DNA of 44,513 bases, taken from positions 1 through 44,513 of the forward strand of contig CAIMUS010000148.1 of the NCBI GenBank assembly GCA_903844665.1, given 5' to 3'. This document shows, piece after piece, positions 1 to 6,895 of this stretch (position 1 is the first letter of the stretch; every line of letters starts with the position of its first letter). The position numbers and the translations under genes were made by a program. A model generated the notes under the pieces. The model was given only the letters and a program-made list of their open reading frames with translations. It made no database searches and was not told the origin of the DNA. This stretch comes from an uncultured Pseudomonadota bacterium (GTDB taxonomy: Bacteria; Pseudomonadota; Gammaproteobacteria; Competibacterales; Competibacteraceae).

Positions 1-182
1 AGATTCACCCCTGGAGGGCACTCCAGGTTCGAGCGACTGGATGCTGTTTGCGCCCTTGAGACACCAAGCTCGTCACGTAGATTGTTGCAGCAGTCGCTCC
101 TCCTCGACGAAAGATCGAACAGTATCTTTGGTCCGGCTTGCTGGCAACCCGCATTCACAAGGTTGATCAGTTGAGGTTCACC
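1..182. other. Noncoding stretch before an IS110-like fragment
   Basis: No gene is visible here. A clear hairpin lies at 10-27 (7-bp stem CCTGGAG/CTCCAGG, GGCA loop). The stretch ends where the IS110-type transposase fragment begins. In IS110-group elements the noncoding left end, just upstream of the transposase, encodes the structured bridge RNA, so this could be the remains of such an end. I cannot assign the RNA fold or an element border. From 276 to 324 I see nothing recognisable. Confidence 0.3.
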
Positions 183-275
183 GTGCCCACGTTTCATGTC
201 GGTATCGATGTTGCCAAGCCAAACTGGACGGTGCTTTCCGGAAAAAACGTCGATCCAGCTCTTTATGGTGCTTGA
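183..275 (+). pseudogene. IS110-family transposase, N-terminal fragment
   Basis: A GTG-started frame of 30 codons encodes VPTFHVGIDVAKPNWTVL followed by SGKNVDPALYGA and a stop. The motif VGIDVAK is the usual opening of the DEDD (RuvC-like) domain of IS110-family transposases, where its Asp is the first catalytic acid. The rest of the roughly 300-400-residue enzyme is missing, and the sequence after the stop does not resemble a continuation in another frame. It is therefore a relic. The match is short, so the family call is moderate. Confidence 0.45.
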
Positions 276-324
276 CATGGATAACAGTATCTACGGGCTG
301 CCATCATTCAAACTGGTCAACGCT

Positions 325-867
325 CTAGAACTTTACCGGCCGTTTGGCCAGCTTGCGCTGCAAGGTGCGGCGGTGCATGCCCAACTGTCGGGCGGTGGCG
401 GAGATATTGCCACCGTTTTCGCGTAGCACTCTCTGAATGTGTTCCCATTCCAGACGGCCGATACTCAGTGGACGGACGTTGACCGGTATGGTTGGATCAC
501 CACCGGTGGCGGCTAAAGCCGCCAGCACCTGGTCGGCGTCCGCAGGTTTGGCCAGGTAGTTTACTGCGCCAAGCTTGATTGCCTCTACGGCGGTGGCAAT
601 GCTGGCGTAGCCGGTCAGCACCACGATGCGGATGGCAGGATCGAGGGCGAGCAATTCCGCAATCAAACCGAGTCCCGAATCGCCGGCCAGATTGAGATCC
701 ACCACGGCATATTCCGGTGGCTTGGTCTGCACCAGTTGCAAGGCCGTGGCGCTGCGGTAGGCGGTGTGCACATCAAATCCGCGCCGGCTCAGGGCGAGTC
801 CCAGCACCTGGCAGAAGGTGGCGTCGTCGTCCACCAGCAGCAGACTGGGGAGCGCAGCAGTGCTCAT
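325..867 (-). CDS. regA: Response regulator RegA (PrrA/ActR family)
   Basis: Two-component response regulator of 180 residues, the normal size for the RegA/PrrA/ActR/RoxR family, which controls redox-dependent genes (respiration, carbon and nitrogen fixation in relatives). The receiver domain (about 8-120) has the acidic pair LLVDDD and the phosphoacceptor Asp57 in YAVVDLNLAGDSG. The C-terminus (about 135-180) is a Fis-type helix-turn-helix with the family hallmark GNISATARQLGMHRRTLQRK. Its ATG overlaps the stop of the upstream regB by 4 bp (ATGA), so the two are translationally coupled. The call rests on the very conserved HTH and on the partner kinase. Confidence 0.93.
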   Translation of the reverse strand: MSTAALPSLLLVDDDATFCQVLGLALSRRGFDVHTAYRSATALQLVQTKPPEYAVVDLNLAGDSGLGLIAELLALDPAIRIVVLTGYASIATAVEAIKLGAVNYLAKPADADQVLAALAATGGDPTIPVNVRPLSIGRLEWEHIQRVLRENGGNISATARQLGMHRRTLQRKLAKRPVKF

Positions 868-2150
868 GCCACGGCGCCGAGCTGTGCCGGCAAAGCAATG
901 CGCGTACAGGTTCCCCCCTGCGGGTCGCGTAACAGGCTAACCTGTCCACCCAATCGTTCCAGCGCGGTATTGGCCAGCAGCAGGCCGATGCCAAGACCCT
1001 CTTCCTTGGTGGAGAAAAACGCTTCGCCGGCGCGGCGCGCCACCTCCGGCGTCAGGTTCGTCCCTTGATCATGGATTTCAATCACCACCCGACGGGCATC
1101 CCAGCGTCCTGTCAGGTCGATGCCCTCAGGGCAGGCGTCAGCCGCGTTATTGAGCAGGGTGATCAGCGTCTGGCCGATGGTCTGCGGAGCCGCCACCGCC
1201 GGCAGCGGCGGCGACCCCGAGCAACTCACCCGCAGCGGCACCCTGGGCCGGATGAGTTGCCAGCGGTTACGGGTGTGCTCCAGCAACACATCCAGCGGTT
1301 GCGCCGTTTCCTTGTCGGCTGCCAGATCGGCGCTTCTAAGCAGGTCGCCGAGAATGGCTTTGCAAACCTCGACCTGGTCGCGCAGGATGCGCAGGTCGGT
1401 GTGCAGATCCGCGTCGCTACCATGAGCGAGTTCCAGTTCCTTGACCAGCACCGCAATGGTGGACAGCGGCGTGCCCAGCTCGTGGGCGGCGCCGGCAGCG
1501 AACATGCCCAGGGCCAGTATTTGCTCGTCGCGCAGCGCCTTCTCCCGCAACTGGGCCACCTGCCGGTCACGCGCTCGCAACGCCGCCGCCAGCCGCCCCA
1601 CGAAACCCGCGATGAGCAAAGCGCTGATGACGAAGACCAGCCACATCCCCCACAGATGCGCCTGAAAACCGGAGCCGTGGCCGCTGAGCATACCGGGCAG
1701 CGGCTGGTGATAGAACATCAGCGCCGTGTAAACCGCTACCGTCACTGCCGCCATCGCCCAGACACAGCTTGCCGGCAACAACGCGGCGGTGATGATTAAA
1801 GGCAAGAGCAGCAGCGAAACGAAGGGGTTGCTGGCGCCGCCGCTGAAAAATAACAGCAAGGCCAAGGCCAGGACGTCGAGTTGTAGATAAGCGAATAACT
1901 CCCAGGCGGTCATCGGCGTCGTCAACCGGGCGCGCAGGCGCAACGCGGCGAAAGCCAGCGCCATCAGCCCCAGGAACAAGCCGATAGACCACGATAACAG
2001 GGAATAGGACGGGGTCAGGCCGAAGTACAGCCAGAGCAGCATGACGCCGGGTCCCAGGAGCACCAGCAGGCGGAGTAGCAACAGGCGTCGTAAATCTTCC
2101 ATCGGTTGAAGTTCGATTGAGTAACCACGTAGCCGCAGTGACAGTTGCAT
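864..2150 (-). CDS. regB: Redox sensor histidine kinase RegB (PrrB/ActS family)
   Basis: Membrane histidine kinase of 428 residues. About six hydrophobic segments fill residues 20-190 and include GGASNPF (104-110), the conserved quinone-binding heptapeptide GGxxNPF of RegB. The H-box GAAHELGTPLS carries His223. Cys263 (EVCKAIL) matches the redox-active cysteine of the dimerisation region. The N-box NNAADAC (334-340) and glycine boxes DQG (361) and GLGIGL (385) complete the ATPase domain. Known relatives sense the quinone pool and thiol redox state and phosphorylate RegA, encoded next. The start at 2150 is chosen because GGAGAG lies 8 nt upstream; a longer frame to 2267 adds 39 unrelated residues. 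Confidence 0.93.
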   Translation of the reverse strand: MQLSLRLRGYSIELQPMEDLRRLLLLRLLVLLGPGVMLLWLYFGLTPSYSLLSWSIGLFLGLMALAFAALRLRARLTTPMTAWELFAYLQLDVLALALLLFFSGGASNPFVSLLLLPLIITAALLPASCVWAMAAVTVAVYTALMFYHQPLPGMLSGHGSGFQAHLWGMWLVFVISALLIAGFVGRLAAALRARDRQVAQLREKALRDEQILALGMFAAGAAHELGTPLSTIAVLVKELELAHGSDADLHTDLRILRDQVEVCKAILGDLLRSADLAADKETAQPLDVLLEHTRNRWQLIRPRVPLRVSCSGSPPLPAVAAPQTIGQTLITLLNNAADACPEGIDLTGRWDARRVVIEIHDQGTNLTPEVARRAGEAFFSTKEEGLGIGLLLANTALERLGGQVSLLRDPQGGTCTRIALPAQLGAVA

Positions 2151-2220
2151 TTTAACGTCTCTCCGAAGGCGGGGACTGCGACAGTTTGCCGCATTTCCAC
2201 TGTACCGGTATCGCTTTAAC

Positions 2221-2880
2221 ATGACTCGATGCTCAACACACAGCGGCTTCAATAATCTGGAAATCACGCCGAAATATCAATTTTTCGAGAGCGACTTGCA
2301 CGAGACGGTGCTCTCCCTGCAACTGAATTGGGAGATCGGTGACACTGGCAGCCAGCGGGTCAACGCCGATTCCTTCAGCACTTGGACCCCGGCCCTGTTG
2401 TTCGGTAAAGGATTTGGCGATCTGCCCGACAACCTGGGCGCACTCAAACCCCTCGCGGTCACCGGTGTCGTTGGAGTGACGTTACCAACCAAGTCCCAAA
2501 AGACTCAACTCAACGACGACGGCGAATTCGCAACAGAAAAGTATCCCCACACTCTGCAATGGGGATTGGCCTTACAATACAGCATTCCCTATTTACAATC
2601 CTCGGTGCGGGATGTCGGTATTCCCCAGCCGCTCAACCGACTGATACCATTAGTGGAAATGGTCTTCGAGACGCCGTTGGACCGCGGTGGCGGGACGACT
2701 ACCGGCACCATCAATCCAGGCGTAATATGGATCGGCAAATCCTTTCAACTCGGCCTTGAGGCAGTCATTCCCATCAACGACTCCAGCGGACGGGGTGTGG
2801 GAGTCTTAGGACAGCTTCACTTTTACCTGGATGATCTGTTTCCCCACAGCCTCGGCCGACCACTATTCGAGAAGCCATGA
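2221..2880 (+). CDS. Truncated beta-barrel-like outer membrane protein
   Basis: The frame encodes 219 residues with alternating hydrophobic/polar strands and aromatic ends (ITPKYQFF, LALQYSIPYLQ, VLGQLHFYLDDLF), typical of an outer-membrane beta-barrel. It has no signal peptide, and similarity-like sequence starts abruptly at about GFNNLEITPKYQFF. Codons upstream in the same frame (2125-2220) look random and carry no start, so the 5' part is probably lost, and the ATG at 2221 may be fortuitous. The stop overlaps the copC start (ATGA), implying an original operon with copC/copD and perhaps a copper-related role. A divergent regB begins only 70 bp away, so the break lies between the two. Function is not otherwise recognisable. 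Confidence 0.55.
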   Translation: MTRCSTHSGFNNLEITPKYQFFESDLHETVLSLQLNWEIGDTGSQRVNADSFSTWTPALLFGKGFGDLPDNLGALKPLAVTGVVGVTLPTKSQKTQLNDDGEFATEKYPHTLQWGLALQYSIPYLQSSVRDVGIPQPLNRLIPLVEMVFETPLDRGGGTTTGTINPGVIWIGKSFQLGLEAVIPINDSSGRGVGVLGQLHFYLDDLFPHSLGRPLFEKP

Positions 2881-3242
2881 ACTACCTCCAGAGAATGCTT
2901 GCGATTTTGCTCCTATCCATCGGCGGGATGACCGGGGCGCACGCTCACGCCATGCTCGACCATGCCGAGCCAGCCGTCGGCAGCACGGTGAAAACCCCAC
3001 CGGTCGAGGTAAAACTCTGGTTTACCGAGGCGCTCGAACCCGCCTTCAGCACGGTCCAGGTTTTCGACCAACAAGGCCAGCGGGTGGATCAGCAGGACAC
3101 TCAGCCGCAACCCTCCAACGCTAAAGTGTTCCGCGTTGCTCTTAAACCGTTGTCACCGGGAATCTACAAGGTCGTCTGGCGCGTGGTCTCCATCGACAGT
3201 CACGTCACCAAGGGTGATTTTACCTTTCAAGTAGCCCCCTGA
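2877..3242 (+). CDS. copC: Copper resistance protein CopC
   Basis: Small periplasmic copper-binding protein of 121 residues. A signal peptide ends at AHA (residues 21-23), so the mature protein begins HAMLDHAEP with an N-terminal His. Known CopC proteins bind Cu(II) with this first His plus a later Asp-x-His, here Asp107 and His109 in SIDSHVTKGDFTF. The fold is a single Ig-like beta-sandwich. The gene overlaps the upstream barrel-like gene by 4 bp and is followed 56 bp later by copD, the usual pair for copper delivery or uptake across the inner membrane. Confidence 0.93.
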   Translation: MNYLQRMLAILLLSIGGMTGAHAHAMLDHAEPAVGSTVKTPPVEVKLWFTEALEPAFSTVQVFDQQGQRVDQQDTQPQPSNAKVFRVALKPLSPGIYKVVWRVVSIDSHVTKGDFTFQVAP

Positions 3243-3298
3243 ACCTCCCTCCCAATCACCGGTGCGCTGGAAAACGATTCCGCCAGACTGGCAGAATT

Positions 3299-4282
3299 AT
3301 GGCTGAACCGCTGGCATCGATTCGCGCCCTCCACTTCGGAGCCTCGCTGTTGCTGACCGGTGGCTGGGCGTTCATGTTTATTATCGCCCGGCCGGTTTTC
3401 AGCCATGGCGGCGAGGATGTGGAAACGGCGCATGAGGTTTTCAACCGGTGGTGGCTGGGGCTGATGGGGTGGAGTCTGCTGGCGTGCTTTGCTTCGGGAC
3501 TTCTTTGGCTCGGTGTCGAAGCCATCGCCATGAGTGGGCTGGCTTGGTCTGAGGCGTTGACGGGAGACATCATCGGTACTGTATTGACCGGGACCCAGTT
3601 CGGCCAGGTCTGGGAACTGCGAATGGTGTTGATCGTGCTGCTCGCTGGATACTTGGCGCTGCGTTGGCGCAGCGTCGGCGTTCGGCGCCTGTCGGTTTTG
3701 GATCTCGGCGCTGGTCTGCTGACCGGAGGCTTGCTCGGATCCTTAGCTTGGGTTGGACACGCCGTTGGCGCGGAGGGTGGGGAGCGCTGGTTACATCTGG
3801 CGATGGATGCTGTTCACTTGCTGGCCGCTGCCGCCTGGCTGGGCGCACTTGTCCCCCTGGGTTTTATCCTCGCACAGGCGCGGCGCTCGCCCGCTCCCGT
3901 CTGGATTGACCTTGCCCGGCATATAATCCCCCGGTTTTCCATCCTCGGGCTGGTTAGCGTCGGCAGCCTTATAGTAACCGGATTAGCGAACGCCTATTCC
4001 ACAGTGGGAGATAGCGCCCATCTTATTGCCACCTCCTATGGTCGTTTACTGTTGCTGAAAATCGCCCTTTTTGGGCTGATGCTGCTTATCGCCGCCGATA
4101 ACCGCTTACGGCTAACCCCACAGCTTCTCGCTGCGGCCGGACAGGATAAAGCCGTATTCCAGCCGACTGCCGTCGGTCGGCTTTGGCGCAATGTGATGGT
4201 GGAAATAGGCTTGGGAGCCGCTATCCTGTTTATTGTGGGCGCGTTGGGGATTATGCACCCGGCCGTTCACATTTTGCAGTGA
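3299..4282 (+). CDS. copD: Copper resistance protein CopD
   Basis: Integral membrane protein of 327 residues with about eight hydrophobic helices over its whole length. It has the CopD-domain features: an N-terminal His in ASIRALHFGASLLLTGGW and the central AMDAVHLLAAAAWLGALVPL stretch with a conserved His. CopD proteins work with periplasmic CopC, most likely moving copper into the cytoplasm, though transport in this family is only partly proven. It lies 56 bp after copC on the same strand. No strong ribosome-binding site precedes the ATG, so the exact start is uncertain. The next 215 bp (4283-4497) show no gene. Confidence 0.9.
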   Translation: MAEPLASIRALHFGASLLLTGGWAFMFIIARPVFSHGGEDVETAHEVFNRWWLGLMGWSLLACFASGLLWLGVEAIAMSGLAWSEALTGDIIGTVLTGTQFGQVWELRMVLIVLLAGYLALRWRSVGVRRLSVLDLGAGLLTGGLLGSLAWVGHAVGAEGGERWLHLAMDAVHLLAAAAWLGALVPLGFILAQARRSPAPVWIDLARHIIPRFSILGLVSVGSLIVTGLANAYSTVGDSAHLIATSYGRLLLLKIALFGLMLLIAADNRLRLTPQLLAAAGQDKAVFQPTAVGRLWRNVMVEIGLGAAILFIVGALGIMHPAVHILQ

Positions 4283-4497
4283 TAGTATTACACAACAGCT
4301 ACAGTGGCTAATACCAGTTAATTTTCAACCCTAAACAGCAGGATGCACGGCGCTCCATCTGTAGCGAAATCAACTATTATGGACTGTTATAATGGTGGAT
4401 GGCGGGCATTGAGCGCGTAACCGCTTGGCTGCAACGACAAACGCGGCGCGCCAGCGCCTCCGCCGACACCCTGATGTTTAACAAGAAGGATACCTTA

Positions 4498-4917
4498 ATG
4501 AATATTGTGAAAACCCTGTCGATCCTATTCGTCCTGTTGGCCGGCCTCCTGGCTGCGCCGGTATTCGCCGGGGATAAGGACCCCCTGTTCATCAACATGA
4601 CCACCGATGAGCCACATCGGGCGGATATGGCTGTTACTTTCGGCAAGCATCAACTGGAGAGAGGGCATCCGCTGACGATTTTTCTCAATGACAAGGGGGT
4701 CTATGTGGGTTCGACGGCCAATGCCTCGAAATTCGGTGAACAGCAGCATGTTCTGACCGAACTGATAAGTAAAGGAGCCATCGTCATAGCCTGTCCGATG
4801 TGCATGAAGCATTACGGGGTCAAAGAAACCGAACTACTGCCGGGGATTAAGGTAGGCAAGCCCGAACTGACCGGCGACGCGCTGTTCAAAAACGACACCA
4901 AGACCCTGAGTTGGTGA
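4498..4917 (+). CDS. Exported DsrE-family protein
   Basis: A protein of 139 residues with a cleavable signal peptide (about 1-24, ending PVFA) and a DsrE/DsrF-like fold (about 30-139). Two cysteines sit in IACPMCMKHYGV (Cys99, Cys102), where DsrE-type sulfur carriers have their reactive Cys. A periplasmic location sets it apart from cytoplasmic TusD/DsrE sulfur relay proteins, and its role is unknown. The start at 4498 is preferred because AAGAAGG lies about 8 nt upstream and the signal peptide follows directly; the frame is open back to 4399. It lies downstream of copD on the same strand, so a link to metal or thiol chemistry is possible but not shown. Confidence 0.8.
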   Translation: MNIVKTLSILFVLLAGLLAAPVFAGDKDPLFINMTTDEPHRADMAVTFGKHQLERGHPLTIFLNDKGVYVGSTANASKFGEQQHVLTELISKGAIVIACPMCMKHYGVKETELLPGIKVGKPELTGDALFKNDTKTLSW

Positions 4918-4956
4918 TGGCCGTTCGGTAATTGCCGCTGCAATTTGCTTGAAAGA

Positions 4957-4982
4957 GGTGGGCTGGATCGGTCCGGCCCGCC
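4957..4982. terminator. Possible bidirectional terminator stem-loop
   Basis: An 11-bp stem (GGTGGGCTGGA / TCCGGCCCGCC, with two G-U pairs) and a TCGG loop lies between the convergent DsrE-like gene and the nuclease-like gene. No clear T-run follows on either strand, so intrinsic termination is uncertain. Confidence 0.3.
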
Positions 4983-5006
4983 AATTCCTTGAGAGGCCGT
5001 AGGGTG

Positions 5007-5615
5007 CTAACCCTGGGACGACTCGATCATGAATTTGAAGATGCCGAGTATCTTATCGACTTCCCGAATATAGTAATCGTCGAGATCGACAACAACAGTA
5101 TTATTGCTGTATTTCAGATATTTCCAGACAGTACCTGTGGTGACACAGCCATAGATCGCTGCAATATTTCTCTGCTGCCTGTCATTGACAATCCGGCAGG
5201 CAATCAATTCAGCCATACACTGTGGTATACCGATATTGATGTTCTCATTCTTCGCTTCGACAACGGCGACCACCGGCGCATCGATCATCAATTGCTCCGA
5301 TGAAAGGCTAAGTATAAAATCACACGTCCCAGTCAACCCTTGTTGAGGATCGACATTCAAAACTACGCCGGAAAACAGGCTGATTTTATTTTGAAACAGC
5401 AACCTGATTTCAGCCAGAATAGGCGCGATGATAAATTCGGAACGGGCCTTTTCAGTGTTGATCGCATGAGCGAGTGGAACCCAGTTCTGCAGCAATTCAG
5501 ACAGACGCGGAGAAACAGCGCATGAATTTACCTCCGAAAACAGAGATACCTGCTCCTCTACGTTTATACTGAATTTCGTTTTGATATCTTGCAGAGTGAA
5601 GTCACTGTAGGACAT
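5007..5615 (-). CDS. Predicted PD-(D/E)XK-like nuclease domain protein
   Basis: A protein of 202 residues with an arrangement typical of PD-(D/E)XK nucleases: Glu60 in ARSEFIIAPIL, Asp99 in GTCDFILSL, the strand VVAVVEAK with Glu120 and Lys122, then Gln132 in the following helix (GIPQCMAELIAC). Related stand-alone proteins are common in cyanobacteria and proteobacteria and have no assigned role; the core resembles restriction-type endonucleases. No methyltransferase or other restriction partner adjoins it. Its codons are visibly AT-richer than those of neighbouring genes, suggesting recent transfer. The start ATG at 5615 is the first in the frame. The fold call is inferred from motifs only. 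Confidence 0.6.
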   Translation of the reverse strand: MSYSDFTLQDIKTKFSINVEEQVSLFSEVNSCAVSPRLSELLQNWVPLAHAINTEKARSEFIIAPILAEIRLLFQNKISLFSGVVLNVDPQQGLTGTCDFILSLSSEQLMIDAPVVAVVEAKNENINIGIPQCMAELIACRIVNDRQQRNIAAIYGCVTTGTVWKYLKYSNNTVVVDLDDYYIREVDKILGIFKFMIESSQG

Positions 5616-5641
5616 GGTTCACCTCAAAGCGCAGACATAAC

Positions 5642-5667
5642 GGCGCAATACGCTTCGCTATTGCGCC
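5642..5667. repeat. Short palindromic (REP-like) element
   Basis: Perfect inverted repeat GGCGCAATA / TATTGCGCC around CGCTTCGC, followed by a second GC-rich palindromic piece near 5681-5700. It sits between the nuclease-like gene and the broken phaC. It resembles the other short GC-rich palindromes scattered through the window. Confidence 0.6.
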
Positions 5668-5708
5668 CTACAGGATGCTGACCGGCGCGGACGCCGGCGC
5701 TCCCAGAA

Positions 5709-6198
5709 TTACTGCATCAACCGTACCCTCACATAAGACCCCGGCGCCTCTTCGAGCACCGGCAACCGGCCATCTCCCGGCACGCGCGCCGGGACCTGCG
5801 GCCCGGTAAACGGCTCAATCCACTGCCGCCAGTCCACCCACCAGGAACCCTCATGCCGCTCGGCGCTCCCGAGCCATAATTCCGGCGTCTGCGGATGGAT
5901 GGAATGCTGGCCGAAGAAGGAAGAAGGCGGCGGCGCTGCGACGCCACAGTTCGGTGTACTCCTGCCAAAGCGACATCTGGGCCTGGGCCAGCCGGGTCGG
6001 TTCCAGCATCATCTTCTGGGTTAACTGCAAAAACGCCTTGCCGATATTCAGGCTGCTTTCCAGGTCGAGGGAGCCATCCGCCACCTGGCGCCGGAGAAAA
6101 TCACTGACCAGCCGTTGGCTTTTCTGGGCAATGACGGCAATCGTTTGGGTGACTTGCACCGGATCGGGTAATTTGATCTCCAGACCCTGCGAGCTCAT
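5709..6198 (-). pseudogene. phaC: PHA synthase PhaC remnant, centre deleted
   Basis: The 5' part encodes the N-terminus of a class I polyhydroxyalkanoate synthase (LPDPVQVTQTIAVIAQKSQR ... LWQEYTELWRRSAAAFF, about 95 residues). One frame over, with no gap, the sequence continues as the enzyme's C-terminus: ELWLGSAERHEGSWWVDWRQ, then VPARVPGDG and EEAPGSYVRVR up to the TAA at 5709-5711. The alpha/beta-hydrolase core with the lipase-like Cys box and the catalytic Asp and His, some 400 residues, is absent, and the junction near 5915 is also a frameshift. It cannot make polymer. The adjacent phasin gene is intact. A real deletion or an assembly collapse could explain it; a working synthase would have to lie elsewhere. 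Confidence 0.85.
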
Positions 6199-6278
6199 GG
6201 GGCCTCCTCATCGATGGTGGCTGTCATTTATCATTCGTCCTTATTGTTCTTATTATCATTGATTTTGGCAAAACAAAC

Positions 6279-6304
6279 AGGCCACCCGGAAAACCGGATG
6301 GCCT
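6279..6304 (-). terminator. Rho-independent terminator after the phasin gene
   Basis: An 11-bp stem AGGCCATCCGG / CCGGGTGGCCT (one G-U pair, read on the minus strand) with a TTTT loop, followed by the T-rich tail GTTTGTTTTG. It lies 27 bp beyond the phasin stop, in the right orientation. Confidence 0.8.
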
Positions 6305-6331
6305 GGGTTAGGGGCAGACGGGGCGAGACAT

Positions 6332-6775
6332 CTACTTATTGGTGAACAGCGTTTTCAGTTCTTCCACACTTTCGGTAAATCGCTTGTTGATCAGATCGAA
6401 GGCTTCCGTGTTGGTCTTGCTGAACATTTCCGCCAACTCGCGCATATTGGCCAGCGCCTTTTCGAACGTCTGTCCGACCAGTTCCGACTGCTTGGCGCCC
6501 GCTTCCTGAGGGTTGCCGGAACCCGTCATCTGTTGCGCCATGCCGGAAACCTCGGCAACCGCCTGCGCCATGATTTCAGCCTGCCGTTTGGCGATAGCCT
6601 GCATGCCCTCGAGGGCAACCCTGTTGGCCGCCATCAACGCCTCCAGATTCTTGCGTTGGGCGGTCATCAGGGCGGTCATGTCGAAGCCGGGAAGCTTGAG
6701 GTCGCCGAACATCTTGGTGACATCGAACTTGCCCAGGTCGAAATTGGCAAATGGATTGAAAAGATTTTCAGTCAT
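6332..6775 (-). CDS. phaP: Phasin family protein (PHA granule-associated)
   Basis: A protein of 147 residues, almost all helix, with the amphipathic heptad-like pattern of phasins (AQRKNLEALMAANRVALEGM, then MRELAEMFSKTNTEAFDLIN). Phasins coat polyhydroxyalkanoate granules and control their number and size. The N-terminal LFNPFANFDLGKFDVTKMFG resembles the start of gammaproteobacterial phasins. The ATG at 6775 is chosen because GGAGAA lies 5 nt upstream; a GTG one codon earlier is too close to it. It has its own terminator and sits upstream of the phaC remnant, consistent with a former PHA locus. Confidence 0.9.
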   Translation of the reverse strand: MTENLFNPFANFDLGKFDVTKMFGDLKLPGFDMTALMTAQRKNLEALMAANRVALEGMQAIAKRQAEIMAQAVAEVSGMAQQMTGSGNPQEAGAKQSELVGQTFEKALANMRELAEMFSKTNTEAFDLINKRFTESVEELKTLFTNK

Positions 6776-6895
6776 CACACTTCTCCAGGATACCAGCGGT
6801 TATTGTGCAGTGCATCATACAGTTTATTGTGCGCCCTTCAGACCGTCCCTGTCAATTGCTTAACCACAATAAACAAATTAAATCATATACTTAAA

